A stretch of 64,000 bases of DNA from Alcanivoracaceae bacterium (GCA_029212745.1 JARGOL010000004.1:62001-126000), one strand, 5' to 3'; shown: positions 55,377 through 63,323, counted from the first letter of the stretch. Notes: generated from the letters alone by a model not told the origin. A program made the numbers and translations.

Positions 55377-56966
55377 ATGACCAATTCCTACGACTACATC
55401 GTCATCGGCGGCGGCTCCGCCGGCTGTGTCATGGCCGGGCGCCTGAGTGAAGACCCGAACACCTCCGTCTGCGTGCTGGAAGCCGGCGGCAACGGCGACA
55501 GCCTCACCATCAACGTGCCCGCCGGCGGCGTGGCGCTGCTCACCAAGCCGAAGAACAACTGGATGATGGAGACGGTGCCGCAGAAGGGCCTGAACGGGCG
55601 CATCGGCTACCAGCCGCGCGGCAAGTGCCTGGGCGGCTCATCGGCCATCAATGCCATGGTGTACATCCGCGGGCACCAGTGGGATTACGACCACTGGGCC
55701 GAGCTGGGCTGCGAGGGCTGGTCATACAACGACGTGCTGCCCTACTTCCGCAAGAGCGAGCACAACGAGCGCATCCACAATGAGTACCACGGCACCGACG
55801 GCCCGCTGTGGGTGAGCGACAGCCGCACAGACAACCCCTTCCACGGCTACTTTGTGGAGGCCGCCAGGGAGTGCGGCATCCCCATCATTGATGATTTCAA
55901 CGACGCCGAGCAGGAAGGCGCCGGCATCTACCAGGTGACCCAGAAAGACGGCGAGCGCTGGAGCGCGGCGCGCGCCTACCTGTTCCCGCACATGCACCAG
56001 CCCAACCTGCGGGTGGAAATTGATGCCCAGGTGCAGCGCATCCTGTTTGAGGGCAAGCGCGCCGTGGGCGTGGAATACAAGCAGGGCAAGCAGGTGCACA
56101 CCCTCAAGGCCAACAAGGAAGTGATCCTCAGTGCCGGGGCGTTCCAATCGCCACAATTGTTGATGCTCTCGGGCATTGGCGATGAAGCGGAGCTGAAACA
56201 GCACGGCATCGACGTGGTGCACCACCTGCCCGGCGTGGGCAAGAACCTGCAGGACCACCCGGATTTCATCTTCGGCTACACCACCCCGAGCCCGGCCACC
56301 TTCAACCTCTCCCTGCCCGGCCTGGTGCGCGCACTGATGGCCACCGGCCAGTACCGCAAGGAGCGCCGCGGCCTGTGGACCTCCAACTTCGCCGAGGCCG
56401 GTGCCTTCCTGAAAACAAACCCCGATCTGCCGGCCCCGGATGTACAGATCCACTTCGTCACAGCACTCGTGGATGACCACGGCCGAAAGAAACACTTCAC
56501 CGGCGGCTTCAGCTGCCACGTGTGCCTGCTGCGCCCGCGCAGCCGCGGCACGGTGAAACTGGCCAGCAACAACCCGGCGGACATGCCCCTGATCGACCCG
56601 GCGTTTCTCGCGCACGAGCAGGACGTGGAAGACCTGGTGCAGGGCTACAAGCTCACCCACCAGATCATGGAGGCGCCGAGCATCAAGCGCTGGATCAAGG
56701 AAGACAAGTTCACGGCGGATGTGAAAACGGATGATGATATCCGCGCCATCCTGCGCGAGCGCTCAGATACGGTCTACCACCCGGTGGGCACCTGCAAGAT
56801 GGGTGTGGATGACATGGCCGTGGTGGACCCGCAGCTCAAGGTGCATGGCGTGGAAGGCCTGCGGGTGGTGGATGCGTCCATCATGCCGACGTTGATTGGG
56901 GGGAATACCAATGCGCCGGCGATGATGATTGGGGAGAAGGGGGTGGAATATCTGCGAAGCACCTAG
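55377..56966 (+). CDS. GMC-family alcohol/choline-type dehydrogenase (AlkJ-like)
   Basis: The 529-residue flavoprotein has the FAD-binding DYIVIGGGSAGCVMAGRLSED at the N terminus, the GMC signature RGKCLGGSSAINAMVYIRGH, and the catalytic histidine in YHPVGTCKMG followed by GGNTNAPAMMIGEKG. It resembles AlkJ, which passes electrons from medium-chain alcohols to the respiratory chain, and choline dehydrogenase BetA. No alkane or betaine genes are adjacent, so the substrate is not settled. CGGGAG precedes the ATG. It marks the left edge of the AT-rich island. Confidence 0.92.
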   Translation: MTNSYDYIVIGGGSAGCVMAGRLSEDPNTSVCVLEAGGNGDSLTINVPAGGVALLTKPKNNWMMETVPQKGLNGRIGYQPRGKCLGGSSAINAMVYIRGHQWDYDHWAELGCEGWSYNDVLPYFRKSEHNERIHNEYHGTDGPLWVSDSRTDNPFHGYFVEAARECGIPIIDDFNDAEQEGAGIYQVTQKDGERWSAARAYLFPHMHQPNLRVEIDAQVQRILFEGKRAVGVEYKQGKQVHTLKANKEVILSAGAFQSPQLLMLSGIGDEAELKQHGIDVVHHLPGVGKNLQDHPDFIFGYTTPSPATFNLSLPGLVRALMATGQYRKERRGLWTSNFAEAGAFLKTNPDLPAPDVQIHFVTALVDDHGRKKHFTGGFSCHVCLLRPRSRGTVKLASNNPADMPLIDPAFLAHEQDVEDLVQGYKLTHQIMEAPSIKRWIKEDKFTADVKTDDDIRAILRERSDTVYHPVGTCKMGVDDMAVVDPQLKVHGVEGLRVVDASIMPTLIGGNTNAPAMMIGEKGVEYLRST

Positions 56967-57009
56967 CAAGATTCAAAAAAAACCAACCTTAGAGAGCACT
57001 GCAGAAATG

Positions 57010-58284
57010 CTATTCCGAGGAGTCCTCGTTACTCCGCTTTACCTCAGAAAGAAAGGTATAACCGTAGACCTCCTGATAGCCAGATAGAAATTCCTCAGAC
57101 CTTCTAAAATCTCTAAAGATTGGCCAATCATGGTACGCATATTCGTTAAAATAATCGCCGCTTTCCCCTAGCCGAAGCATTAGTTCTTTGCTTGCTTCAT
57201 AATCTTCGCGTAGCACCCTTTCTGCCATTCTGAAGTCAAGGCAAGCCGCACTCCAATCAGTTGAATCCAAGATCTCCATCGCCCGCTCATCACTTCCAGA
57301 AAACTTATAGGCAATGGCGGCGTTAATTGTGAAAAGCATCCGACTTGATTCAGCTGAGATCTTAGGGAGAGAGAGTGCAAAATCAGAAAAAACCATAGCC
57401 CAACGCCAATTACCTAACCTTAAGCATTCAAAAATAATTTCATTCAAGTAATCATCAGACTGCTGAATCTCAAAATCAATAAGCTTTCGCCATAGAACAT
57501 GGGTCAGCTTTACTGCCACCTCCGACATCAAGTCGAAGATCGAAAATATATAGTCGTCCTCAAAGAAAAGCTTATCACCGGGGCAAATACCTAAAATCCC
57601 TCTGACACGGTGCCTTGTGCATATATCTATATATTGCTGGCTAACCTCTCCATTGCAATGCATAAAAAGGTTACGCCTTTGAGTTGCCTCAACAAAATCT
57701 GGCCATTTCTCAAAATTTGTTAATGAAACCCCAAATCGCTTCTCCAAATCCTGGAATTGCTCTACATAGCTCTTTCTACGAAAACCCTCAATTTCATTTG
57801 CAAGAACCATGTTCTTCAGGTCATCGATGCTAGATACATTCAGAACGTCAGATAAATCTATAGTCTTGTTAATGCCGCTGTATAAATCAGGCCTTTTTTT
57901 GTAGAGATTTAAAAGAAGATCTCCAGTAAAGGTATCGAAATCACTGAATAAGTTTAAGAACAAGGCCTTTTCTAATGTTTCTGGGACATTAGCATTCTCA
58001 ACACGCTCCAATCCCAAAAGGGATTCGGAAATAAGCTTTATCCCTTGAGCTTGAGTCTGATTATCGTTTTCCTCAGAAGCTAATTTCTGCCCTTCCTCAA
58101 GCCTCCTTTCAAGATCTTCGAGTTTCTTGTTATGAATACTCACCGCATCGTCAATAAAAGACGATGCCTCCTCTGCATCACGTAGACAATGCAAAAACCG
58201 GGACAAAACCTTTGCTATTGGGTTCTGATCGCTTTCCCCTTCACCAGCAGAGACTTCAACCTCTTTTTCTTCGTTTTCTGACAT
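57010..58284 (-). CDS. HEPN-motif protein of unknown function
   Basis: The 424-residue protein is mostly helical. An N-terminal acidic region and coiled coil (about 40-85) lead to a helical domain with the RX4H motif R204-NLFM-H209 within TQRRNLFMHCNGE, the pattern of HEPN domains that often act as RNases in defence and toxin-antitoxin systems; the Tyr seen two residues after His in HepT-type toxins is absent. The C-terminal half has helical repeat-like segments (WRWAMVFSDFALSLPK). It lies 237 bases from the nucleotidyltransferase gene on the same strand. I do not recognise the full-length family. AGAGA precedes the chosen ATG at 58284. Confidence 0.7.
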   Translation of the reverse strand: MSENEEKEVEVSAGEGESDQNPIAKVLSRFLHCLRDAEEASSFIDDAVSIHNKKLEDLERRLEEGQKLASEENDNQTQAQGIKLISESLLGLERVENANVPETLEKALFLNLFSDFDTFTGDLLLNLYKKRPDLYSGINKTIDLSDVLNVSSIDDLKNMVLANEIEGFRRKSYVEQFQDLEKRFGVSLTNFEKWPDFVEATQRRNLFMHCNGEVSQQYIDICTRHRVRGILGICPGDKLFFEDDYIFSIFDLMSEVAVKLTHVLWRKLIDFEIQQSDDYLNEIIFECLRLGNWRWAMVFSDFALSLPKISAESSRMLFTINAAIAYKFSGSDERAMEILDSTDWSAACLDFRMAERVLREDYEASKELMLRLGESGDYFNEYAYHDWPIFRDFRRSEEFLSGYQEVYGYTFLSEVKRSNEDSSE

Positions 58285-58497
58285 GCAAAAATCTCTATAA
58301 ACAATCATCTGTAAGATTAATTCATTAATCTATCAGGCGCCTAATATTGATATTACTCAAGCCAAACAGAAATTAACTCTTTTAAATAAATTAGCCCAGG
58401 CATACGGGTCAGGACTCACAATTCAAAGAAGACGGCGTAAAATGTCAGGCCCGAACCTGCCTTTCTATAGCCGCATAAAATGCTGGATCCGGAATCT

Positions 58498-58534
58498 ACT
58501 AGTGCGATAACCCAGCATGCCTCAGTTATCTAGT
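58498..58534. terminator. Possible hairpin at the end of the nucleotidyltransferase gene
   Basis: ACTA...GATAAC (58498-58511) can pair with GTTATC-TAGT (58525-58534), with a four-base bulge and a 13-base loop, overlapping the stop codon. There is no strong U-run, so it is a weak candidate for ending the HNH operon. The rest of the 237-base gap is AT-rich and without a gene. Confidence 0.3.
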
Positions 58535-58821
58535 GGGTAAATTTTCTCGCTGCTCTGTAGCTTAATGGCATCTATATCAGCAGCCTCCTGAAATGTTAAA
58601 AGCATTAGATCTAAAGGCAGACTGAGAGAGTCGCAATCTATTTTGCTCCGCAAATCGTCAGCTTGAATGTCACTTTCGCAGATAATCATCAAATCTATAT
58701 CAGCAGCGGAGTCTTTATTCCTGGCTACTGAGCCAAAAAGATGCCACTCACTCCCTTCCGCTGTCTTCCCTAGCGAGAAAGCAAGCTCTCGAATATTTGA
58801 GATCACGGTTTCTCGAATCAC
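58522..58821 (-). CDS. Minimal nucleotidyltransferase (MNT)-domain protein
   Basis: The 99-residue protein is a small polymerase-beta-fold nucleotidyltransferase. The motif LFGSVARNKDSAADIDLMII gives Gly30-Ser31 and the metal-binding Asp41 and Asp43; a third acidic residue, Asp71 in LPLDLMLL, completes the catalytic triad. Members called MntA transfer AMP to HEPN toxins. It starts with a GTG that overlaps the stop of the previous gene by four bases (GTGA), so it is translated as part of the HNH operon. The triad looks intact. Confidence 0.88.
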   Translation of the reverse strand: MIRETVISNIRELAFSLGKTAEGSEWHLFGSVARNKDSAADIDLMIICESDIQADDLRSKIDCDSLSLPLDLMLLTFQEAADIDAIKLQSSEKIYPLDN

Positions 58822-59462
58822 CTCGCAAGGCGCCCCATTAAAGCCTTAAAGGTAAGCGCCTCAGCACCCATTGATTTCGCAGCATCTTCTGCTTGATTTG
58901 TAATTGAACCATAGCTCGAGGATTTTACTACGATATCAAAATTTCCGAATGAATCTCTTGCATGACGAACATCCTCAGCACTCATGTTATATGCATCGAT
59001 AACCGCGACTTTTAACGTTTTCCCGTTATACTGGGTTACTTCAAAAACTCTGTCATATACGTATGAAATTCTTGAAACATTAGAATGCTGTCTTATCGCA
59101 TTTATAAAGAAACCCATGTTCTTGTCACGAAACGAGCTCGCATCACCAGTAGATGCGGCCCGAGCCACATCTCCAAGCCTTCCAAACGCTGCAGACGCAT
59201 CATGAACGCAATCAATGGCCGACCCACTCCATAATGTCTTAGACGGAACACTTATAACAAGGCTTGGTTGTTTCTTGCCTTCAAAAAGCGGCGAAACATC
59301 CGTACGCTTCACCACACCAGAAACCCCAATTACTGCCACCAAAAAAACATACCCATCATTACTGGTGACATTCAGGAAGCCCTCACCCGTTATTTCGACG
59401 CTGCTTATTCCATGGCTTGATTCCAACTTCTCAGCAGCCCACCGCAAAACATCCCTACTCAT
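58818..59462 (-). CDS. Unknown middle protein of the HNH-MNT operon
   Basis: I do not recognise this 214-residue protein. It has two parts of similar character: a first region with GEGFLNVTSNDGYVFLVAVIG and a second with VFEVTQYNGKTLKVAVIDAY (about 138-158), each a beta hairpin with central hydrophobic strands. The C-terminal segment, FDIVVKSSSYGSITNQAEDAA then KSMGAEALTFKALMGRLAR, has a pattern compatible with a nuclease-like alpha/beta core; this is speculation. Its ATG overlaps the HNH stop and its stop overlaps the nucleotidyltransferase start, each by four bases. Tight coupling suggests the three proteins act together. Confidence 0.75.
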   Translation of the reverse strand: MSRDVLRWAAEKLESSHGISSVEITGEGFLNVTSNDGYVFLVAVIGVSGVVKRTDVSPLFEGKKQPSLVISVPSKTLWSGSAIDCVHDASAAFGRLGDVARAASTGDASSFRDKNMGFFINAIRQHSNVSRISYVYDRVFEVTQYNGKTLKVAVIDAYNMSAEDVRHARDSFGNFDIVVKSSSYGSITNQAEDAAKSMGAEALTFKALMGRLAR

Positions 59463-60160
59463 AATCTGCCTATTAGTATATTTTTCATCGAAGCAGGAAA
59501 TTGAGAGGCATCCTCTCTGACCCCAGCAATATGAAAGGCCTCCAAGTCATCAACATGCTGACGGAACCGCTCCAACGTTACCCTTTCTTCATCAGATAAA
59601 AGGTGGCGATTAAGATCAATAATCGCCATAATTTTCTTGTTATTGGGCAATATTCGGCAAATAACCTTTCGTTTCCATTTTTCAGCCGCACCACTTTCGG
59701 GATTATCTGCCAGGGCAATGTGGGGGCCAAAGTCAGAAAATATCGCGCTATTTTCCTCTAAAATTGGCTCTATCGCCTGCCTGGCTTGCGACCGCTCTGA
59801 AAAGGATCTTGCCCCAAAAAGCGTCAACAGTTTTTCTTCATGACTGCGCTTCCATTGAAGCATAATATCATCCGAATATGATTCTGGAGCCTTATCAACC
59901 ATGGTATGACAATTAGCACAAAGCATGATGAGATTATTGAAGGAACCACGCTCCTCTTCACTTAACTCCGGGTTTCCTCTTGGCCCACCATCATTGGCAG
60001 CAAAAACATGAGCCATCTCCGCAATATGAATTGATCCTTCTGGCGTCTCAATGAAAAGCTCTTTAGAACATCCAGGATTTTGACAATACCCAGCAGAGGC
60101 AGCAAAGAGCCTACGCTGAGTATGAGCATTTGGGCTGGCAGCGCCCCTTGAGCATGCCAT
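59459..60160 (-). CDS. HNH endonuclease-domain protein
   Basis: The 233-residue protein has an N-terminal HNH nuclease domain: GYCQNPGC (Cys26, Cys31), HIAEMAHVFA (His51), GSFNNLIMLCANCHTMVDK (Asn, Cys81, Cys84, His85). The cysteines likely hold zinc, and the histidines are catalytic or metal-binding. The C-terminal about 130 residues are helical and unknown (LNRHLLSDEERVTLERFRQHVDDLEAFHIAGV), possibly a partner-binding part. It is the first gene of the three-gene operon. No methyltransferase is adjacent, so it is not an ordinary restriction enzyme. The ATG at 60160 begins the family-like start. Confidence 0.88.
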   Translation of the reverse strand: MACSRGAASPNAHTQRRLFAASAGYCQNPGCSKELFIETPEGSIHIAEMAHVFAANDGGPRGNPELSEEERGSFNNLIMLCANCHTMVDKAPESYSDDIMLQWKRSHEEKLLTLFGARSFSERSQARQAIEPILEENSAIFSDFGPHIALADNPESGAAEKWKRKVICRILPNNKKIMAIIDLNRHLLSDEERVTLERFRQHVDDLEAFHIAGVREDASQFPASMKNILIGRL

Positions 60161-60217
60161 AACTCTTCTCGCACTTAACTTCAGAAATTTTCGTTCAATC
60201 TTTTTCGCTTATCTGAG

Positions 60218-60231
60218 CCTTGGATCCAAGG
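60218..60231. promoter_or_regulatory. 14-bp perfect palindrome upstream of the HNH operon
   Basis: CCTTGGATCCAAGG is a perfect palindrome 58 bases upstream of the HNH gene start, in the 194-base gap after the LysE gene. It is a candidate operator for this operon. No regulator gene lies in the operon. The rest of the gap is AT-rich, with no confident promoter boxes. Confidence 0.4.
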
Positions 60232-60354
60232 TCTCGTGAACCGGCTATATGTCTGCTATGAAATTCTAATCACAAAGCTCTGCTTTATTCTTTAGGCAAG
60301 TGTTCCACACCCTAAGCAACCTCTCAAAGCTGGCATTTAGCCATCACTTTCTTC

Positions 60355-61053
60355 TCAAACACTCCGCCCAATCACCACCACCCCAGCCCCCACAGCCAAT
60401 CCCCCCACCAATTTGCGCACCACACCCCCACTGCCCTGCCCCCAGTCCACCGCCCGGCTCGCCAGCCACGCATAGCCCAGCTTCACCCCACCCACCGTCA
60501 CCACGGTGAGTAACGCGATCACGGCCATGTCCGCGCCGGTGAGCGCCGGCACATCCACAAAAGCCGGGAACAGGCTGGCGTAGAACAGGATGGCCTTGAT
60601 GTCCCCCAGGGTGAGCAACAGGCCGGCGCCGAAGGAGACCACGGCCGAGGCGGGTGCCGTGGTGTGGGTGGTGGGTGTGTCGGCGGTTTGGCTTGCCGCG
60701 TGCTCGCCAGGCTTATCCGGGTGCAGGGGTGGGTGCTTGCTTTCGGTTATCGACCGGCGCATTGACGGGCGCAGCAGCAGCTGGCTGCCCAGAATGATCA
60801 GGTAGGCGCCGCCCATCAGCTTGATCCACAGAAAGGTCTCGCCCAGCAGGTCCGCCAGCGCCAGCAGGCCGAGCAGGGCCAGCCCCACAAACAGCAGATC
60901 CCCCGCGACGATGCCCAGCGCCACCCAGGCGCCCTGGCGCAGGCCGGCGGTAGCGGCGCGGCTCACCACCAGCGCCACACTGGCACTGGGCAGCGCGGCC
61001 AGTGCCAGCAGGATGGCGGCCAGTGAGAGGATGGAAAGGAAGGTGAGGGTCAT
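60355..61053 (-). CDS. LysE/RhtB-family exporter
   Basis: The 232-residue membrane protein has about six helices of the LysE superfamily, exporters of amino acids or similar metabolites. SLAAILLALAALPSASVALVVSRAATAGLRQGAWVALGIVAGDLLFVGLAL fits the N-terminal half, including the PSAS... segment corresponding to PGP. A 40-residue loop rich in Pro, His and Thr (KHPPLHPDKPGEHAASQTAD) separates helices 3 and 4. I chose the ATG at 61053 because AAGG lies at good distance; an ATG two codons earlier is possible. High GC resumes here, so it lies outside the AT-rich island. Confidence 0.88.
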   Translation of the reverse strand: MTLTFLSILSLAAILLALAALPSASVALVVSRAATAGLRQGAWVALGIVAGDLLFVGLALLGLLALADLLGETFLWIKLMGGAYLIILGSQLLLRPSMRRSITESKHPPLHPDKPGEHAASQTADTPTTHTTAPASAVVSFGAGLLLTLGDIKAILFYASLFPAFVDVPALTGADMAVIALLTVVTVGGVKLGYAWLASRAVDWGQGSGGVVRKLVGGLAVGAGVVVIGRSV

Positions 61054-61254
61054 GGGCATCCTTGCGTGAGACCTGGCGTGTAACTTAAGGGTCAGGTCAG
61101 TGTGCCCGGCTCGTCTGGCGTTGGCCATACCCCACAAAGCGGCGGTGTGTGGCGCGCCACACTGGTCACAGCAAGCGTGCGGCTGCGCGGCTGCATCCGC
61201 GTGCGGGCTCAGATACCCTGATAGCTCGCCCTTTCGCCTTCCCGGTAGCGCCCG

Positions 61255-61827
61255 ATGCAGGCAGACACGATGAATCGCTACAACACGGTGCAGCTGGCCC
61301 TGCAGGCCGTGATCGCGGTGGTGCTGGTGATGGCCGCCACCGACACGGTGCCGTTCACGGCCCTGGTGATCGCCATTGCCCTGTCGCAGGCGCTGGCCGT
61401 GGTGGAAGTGGCCGGGGCTGCCAGGGGCAAAACCGGGTCAACACTGGCCGCCAGCATCACCCAGGTGGGGGCGCGCATAGGCATTGCGGCGCTGCTGTTC
61501 CTGTTTCTGCCGTTCGGGCCGCACTGGATGATTGCCCTGCTGGGCATCGCCTGGGCGGGGGCGGATGCCCTGCGGTATCTGTACTACCTCAACAAGGCCA
61601 ACCCGGCGCTGGCCTGGGCGCGCTATCACGGCTTTATCGTGCTGTATCCACTGGGCATGACGCTGGAGAACGTCATCGTCTGGAAGGTGATGCAGCACTT
61701 TCTGGAGGCGCCGCTCTGGTTCTTCCTGCCGTTCCTGGCGATCTATGCGCCCCTCGCGGTGCAGATGTACCGTTACATGCTGGGCCAGCGGCGCCGCTTT
61801 CTGGCGCGGCGCGCGGCGGTGCATTGA
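61255..61827 (+). CDS. PTPLA/HACD-like membrane protein
   Basis: The 190-residue protein has about six membrane helices and the PTPLA (3-hydroxyacyl-CoA dehydratase, HACD) signature near its centre: WARYHGFIVLYPLGMTLEN, with the catalytic-type Tyr in VLYPLG and the Glu of TLEN. Eukaryotic HACD enzymes remove water in very-long-chain fatty acid elongation; bacterial members are little studied. The start is either at 61255 (MQADTMNRYN) or at 61270 (MNRYNTVQL). A neighbouring LysE gene points away from it. Confidence 0.82.
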   Translation: MQADTMNRYNTVQLALQAVIAVVLVMAATDTVPFTALVIAIALSQALAVVEVAGAARGKTGSTLAASITQVGARIGIAALLFLFLPFGPHWMIALLGIAWAGADALRYLYYLNKANPALAWARYHGFIVLYPLGMTLENVIVWKVMQHFLEAPLWFFLPFLAIYAPLAVQMYRYMLGQRRRFLARRAAVH

Positions 61828-61908
61828 CGGGCAGGTGGATGACCTGAGGCGCCCGCAGTCAGCGCCGGGCTGGCGCACTGCACTGGCCACCCGGTTACCG
61901 GGCCCGCG

Positions 61909-62187
61909 TCAGCGCGGCACAATCAGGAAGTCAGTAAACACCGCCTCCACCACGTTGGCATCGCGATCGCCGGTGATGGAATAGATATCGATACGGGCCA
62001 GGGCGGCGCCGTCGTCTTGCAGCTGCGGCCAGACTTTCAGGGCGGCGAGTTCCAGTTGCTGGTAAATGCCGGCGCAGTCGTCTTCGTCCAGGCCATCGAG
62101 GCCGTAGATCACACCCACCTCCGCAGCAACCCGCACACGCGCCGAAGGCGTGAGTCGCAGGCAGTGCGTATCCGGTGTGTGGGCCAT
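61909..62187 (-). CDS. Hypothetical protein divergent from imuA
   Basis: The 92-residue protein is soluble with no recognised domain. It has a beta-strand-like core (CLRLTPSARVRVAAEVGVIYGLDGLDEDDCAGIYQQLELAALKVWPQL) and ends in FTDFLIVPR. It is divergent from imuA, with two LexA boxes in the gap, so it may be part of the DNA-damage response. The ATG at 62187 is chosen; a longer reading would enter the LexA-box region. Confidence 0.65.
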   Translation of the reverse strand: MAHTPDTHCLRLTPSARVRVAAEVGVIYGLDGLDEDDCAGIYQQLELAALKVWPQLQDDGAALARIDIYSITGDRDANVVEAVFTDFLIVPR

Positions 62188-62242
62188 GCAAGGTTCCTTT
62201 TGCTCAACTCCAAAGTCTGCCCACCACAGAAATGCTTGACCA

Positions 62243-62258
62243 CTGTCCGGAAGGACAG
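62243..62258. promoter_or_regulatory. LexA box 1
   Basis: CTGTCCGGAAGGACAG matches the gamma-proteobacterial LexA consensus CTGT-N8-ACAG exactly. It is itself a perfect palindrome and lies 76-91 bases upstream of the imuA start. LexA would repress imuA and perhaps the divergent small gene until DNA damage. Confidence 0.8.
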
Positions 62259-62272
62259 TACAGTGACAAACA

Positions 62273-62288
62273 CTGTACAAACGAACAG
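62273..62288. promoter_or_regulatory. LexA box 2
   Basis: CTGTACAAACGAACAG also matches CTGT-N8-ACAG exactly and lies 46-61 bases upstream of the imuA start. The two boxes have centres 30 bases apart, about three helical turns, which allows binding of two LexA dimers on the same face. Confidence 0.85.
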
Positions 62289-62333
62289 GTGCCACTGGGC
62301 TCTCCCATCGGCACCGCCGCATCGAGGTGCTCT

Positions 62334-63197
62334 ATGGACAGCGTACTGCCCCTGCAAGCCAACACCGGCGCTTCTGCCGCTGCCGTTCCTGCTGCGATTG
62401 GCGACCTGCTCGCCCGCCAGGACCTGTGGCGTGCCCGCGATGGCCGCCCCGCCGACAGCGATGCCCTGGCCACCGGCCATGCGGCACTGGACGGCGTGCT
62501 CCAGCAAGGCGGCTGGCCGCGCCAGGGCATGACCGAGCTGCTCACCGAGGGCCCCTGCCCGCAGGCACTGCGCCTGCTGATGCCGGCCCTGGGCAAATGC
62601 GATGACGGCCTGATCGTGCTGGTGAACCCGCCGGCACGGCCCAACGCCGCCCTGCTGCAGCGCCACGGCATTGCCAGTGGCCGGCTGCTGGTGCTGCGCA
62701 GCGACAACCCGCGCACCCTGCTGCAGGCCTCCCTGGAAGCGGCCAGTTCACAGACGGTGAGTGCCATGGTGGTGTGGCTGCCGGAAGGAAAAGACGACGC
62801 CACCAGCCTGCGCCGTCTGCACCTGGCTGCCCAGCAGGGCCGCTGCTGGCTGAGCCTGGTACGCGATGCGCGCCACGCCGAGCAGGCCTCGCCCGCCCCG
62901 CTACGGATGACAGTAAAGACCCAGCCCGGCGGTGACCTGGCCCTGAATATTCTCAAGCAACCCGGCGGCTGGGGCGGCCAGACCGTCACCGTGGCCGTGC
63001 TGCCGAAAAGTGTGCGCGAGCTGTACCCGATGACGGCGGCCATGCCGGCACCGAATCACCAGCGCCAGCCACACGATGGCCGCTACCCGGTGCCGGATCT
63101 GAACAGCCGCTTTACGCGCAAACCGTTGCGCCAGCCAGGCAGCCCGCCGCCAGGCACGTTTCCCCAACCCGGCGACAGCCTGCCGCTGCCGTTTTGA
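62334..63197 (+). CDS. imuA: SOS mutasome protein ImuA
   Basis: The 287-residue protein is a RecA/SulA-fold-like ImuA, part of the error-prone translesion synthesis system with ImuB and DnaE2. The family pattern is TGHAALDGVLQQGGWPRQGMTELLTEGP, LIVLVNPPARPNAALLQRHGI and RRLHLAAQQGRCWLSLVRDARHAEQASPAPLRM, with a Pro/Arg-rich tail. The ATG at 62334 (MDSVLPLQAN) follows GAGG at good spacing. Two LexA boxes lie upstream. No imuB or dnaE2 follows; a terminator ends the unit. Confidence 0.88.
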   Translation: MDSVLPLQANTGASAAAVPAAIGDLLARQDLWRARDGRPADSDALATGHAALDGVLQQGGWPRQGMTELLTEGPCPQALRLLMPALGKCDDGLIVLVNPPARPNAALLQRHGIASGRLLVLRSDNPRTLLQASLEAASSQTVSAMVVWLPEGKDDATSLRRLHLAAQQGRCWLSLVRDARHAEQASPAPLRMTVKTQPGGDLALNILKQPGGWGGQTVTVAVLPKSVRELYPMTAAMPAPNHQRQPHDGRYPVPDLNSRFTRKPLRQPGSPPPGTFPQPGDSLPLPF

Positions 63198-63248
63198 AGG
63201 TGCGTCTAAAAAAACAGTAACCCGTTTTCACAACCCCTAGCCTGCTTA

Positions 63249-63274
63249 CGGGGCCTCCCGGCCCCGCTTTTTTT
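63249..63274 (+). terminator. Rho-independent terminator after imuA
   Basis: CGGGGCC and GGCCCCG pair with a TCCC loop, and a run of seven T residues follows one base later. This ends the imuA transcript about 50 bases after its stop codon. Confidence 0.88.
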
Positions 63275-63307
63275 CGCAGGTTTTGCTGGCAAGGTCTGAT
63301 GGGATTC

Positions 63308-63323
63308 GCGGCGTGCACGCCGC
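63308..63323. repeat. REP-like palindromic element
   Basis: GCGGCGTGCACGCCGC is a perfect palindrome set in GATTC...TCCTACG, the form of common repetitive extragenic elements of Pseudomonas-like bacteria. It lies in the 265-base gap between imuA and the last gene. Only one copy was seen in this window. Confidence 0.7.

Larger units (their letters stand above)
56967..60354. other. AT-rich accessory island
   Basis: From just after the GMC gene to just before the LysE gene, the DNA is visibly richer in A and T than the rest of the window, with frequent AAA/TTT runs and different codon use. It carries four minus-strand genes with nuclease, nucleotidyltransferase and HEPN features. No integrase, transposase, tRNA or direct repeat was found at its edges, so the mode of entry is not visible. 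Confidence 0.8.

Noticed and set aside
56967-60354. Integration by a phage or integrative element
   Set aside because: No integrase, transposase, tRNA target or flanking direct repeat could be found, so I call it only an AT-rich accessory island.
61149-61847. 232-codon frame overlapping the PTPLA-like gene
   Set aside because: It is Gly/Ala/Arg-rich with no domain, while the overlapping frame has six membrane helices and the PTPLA signature.
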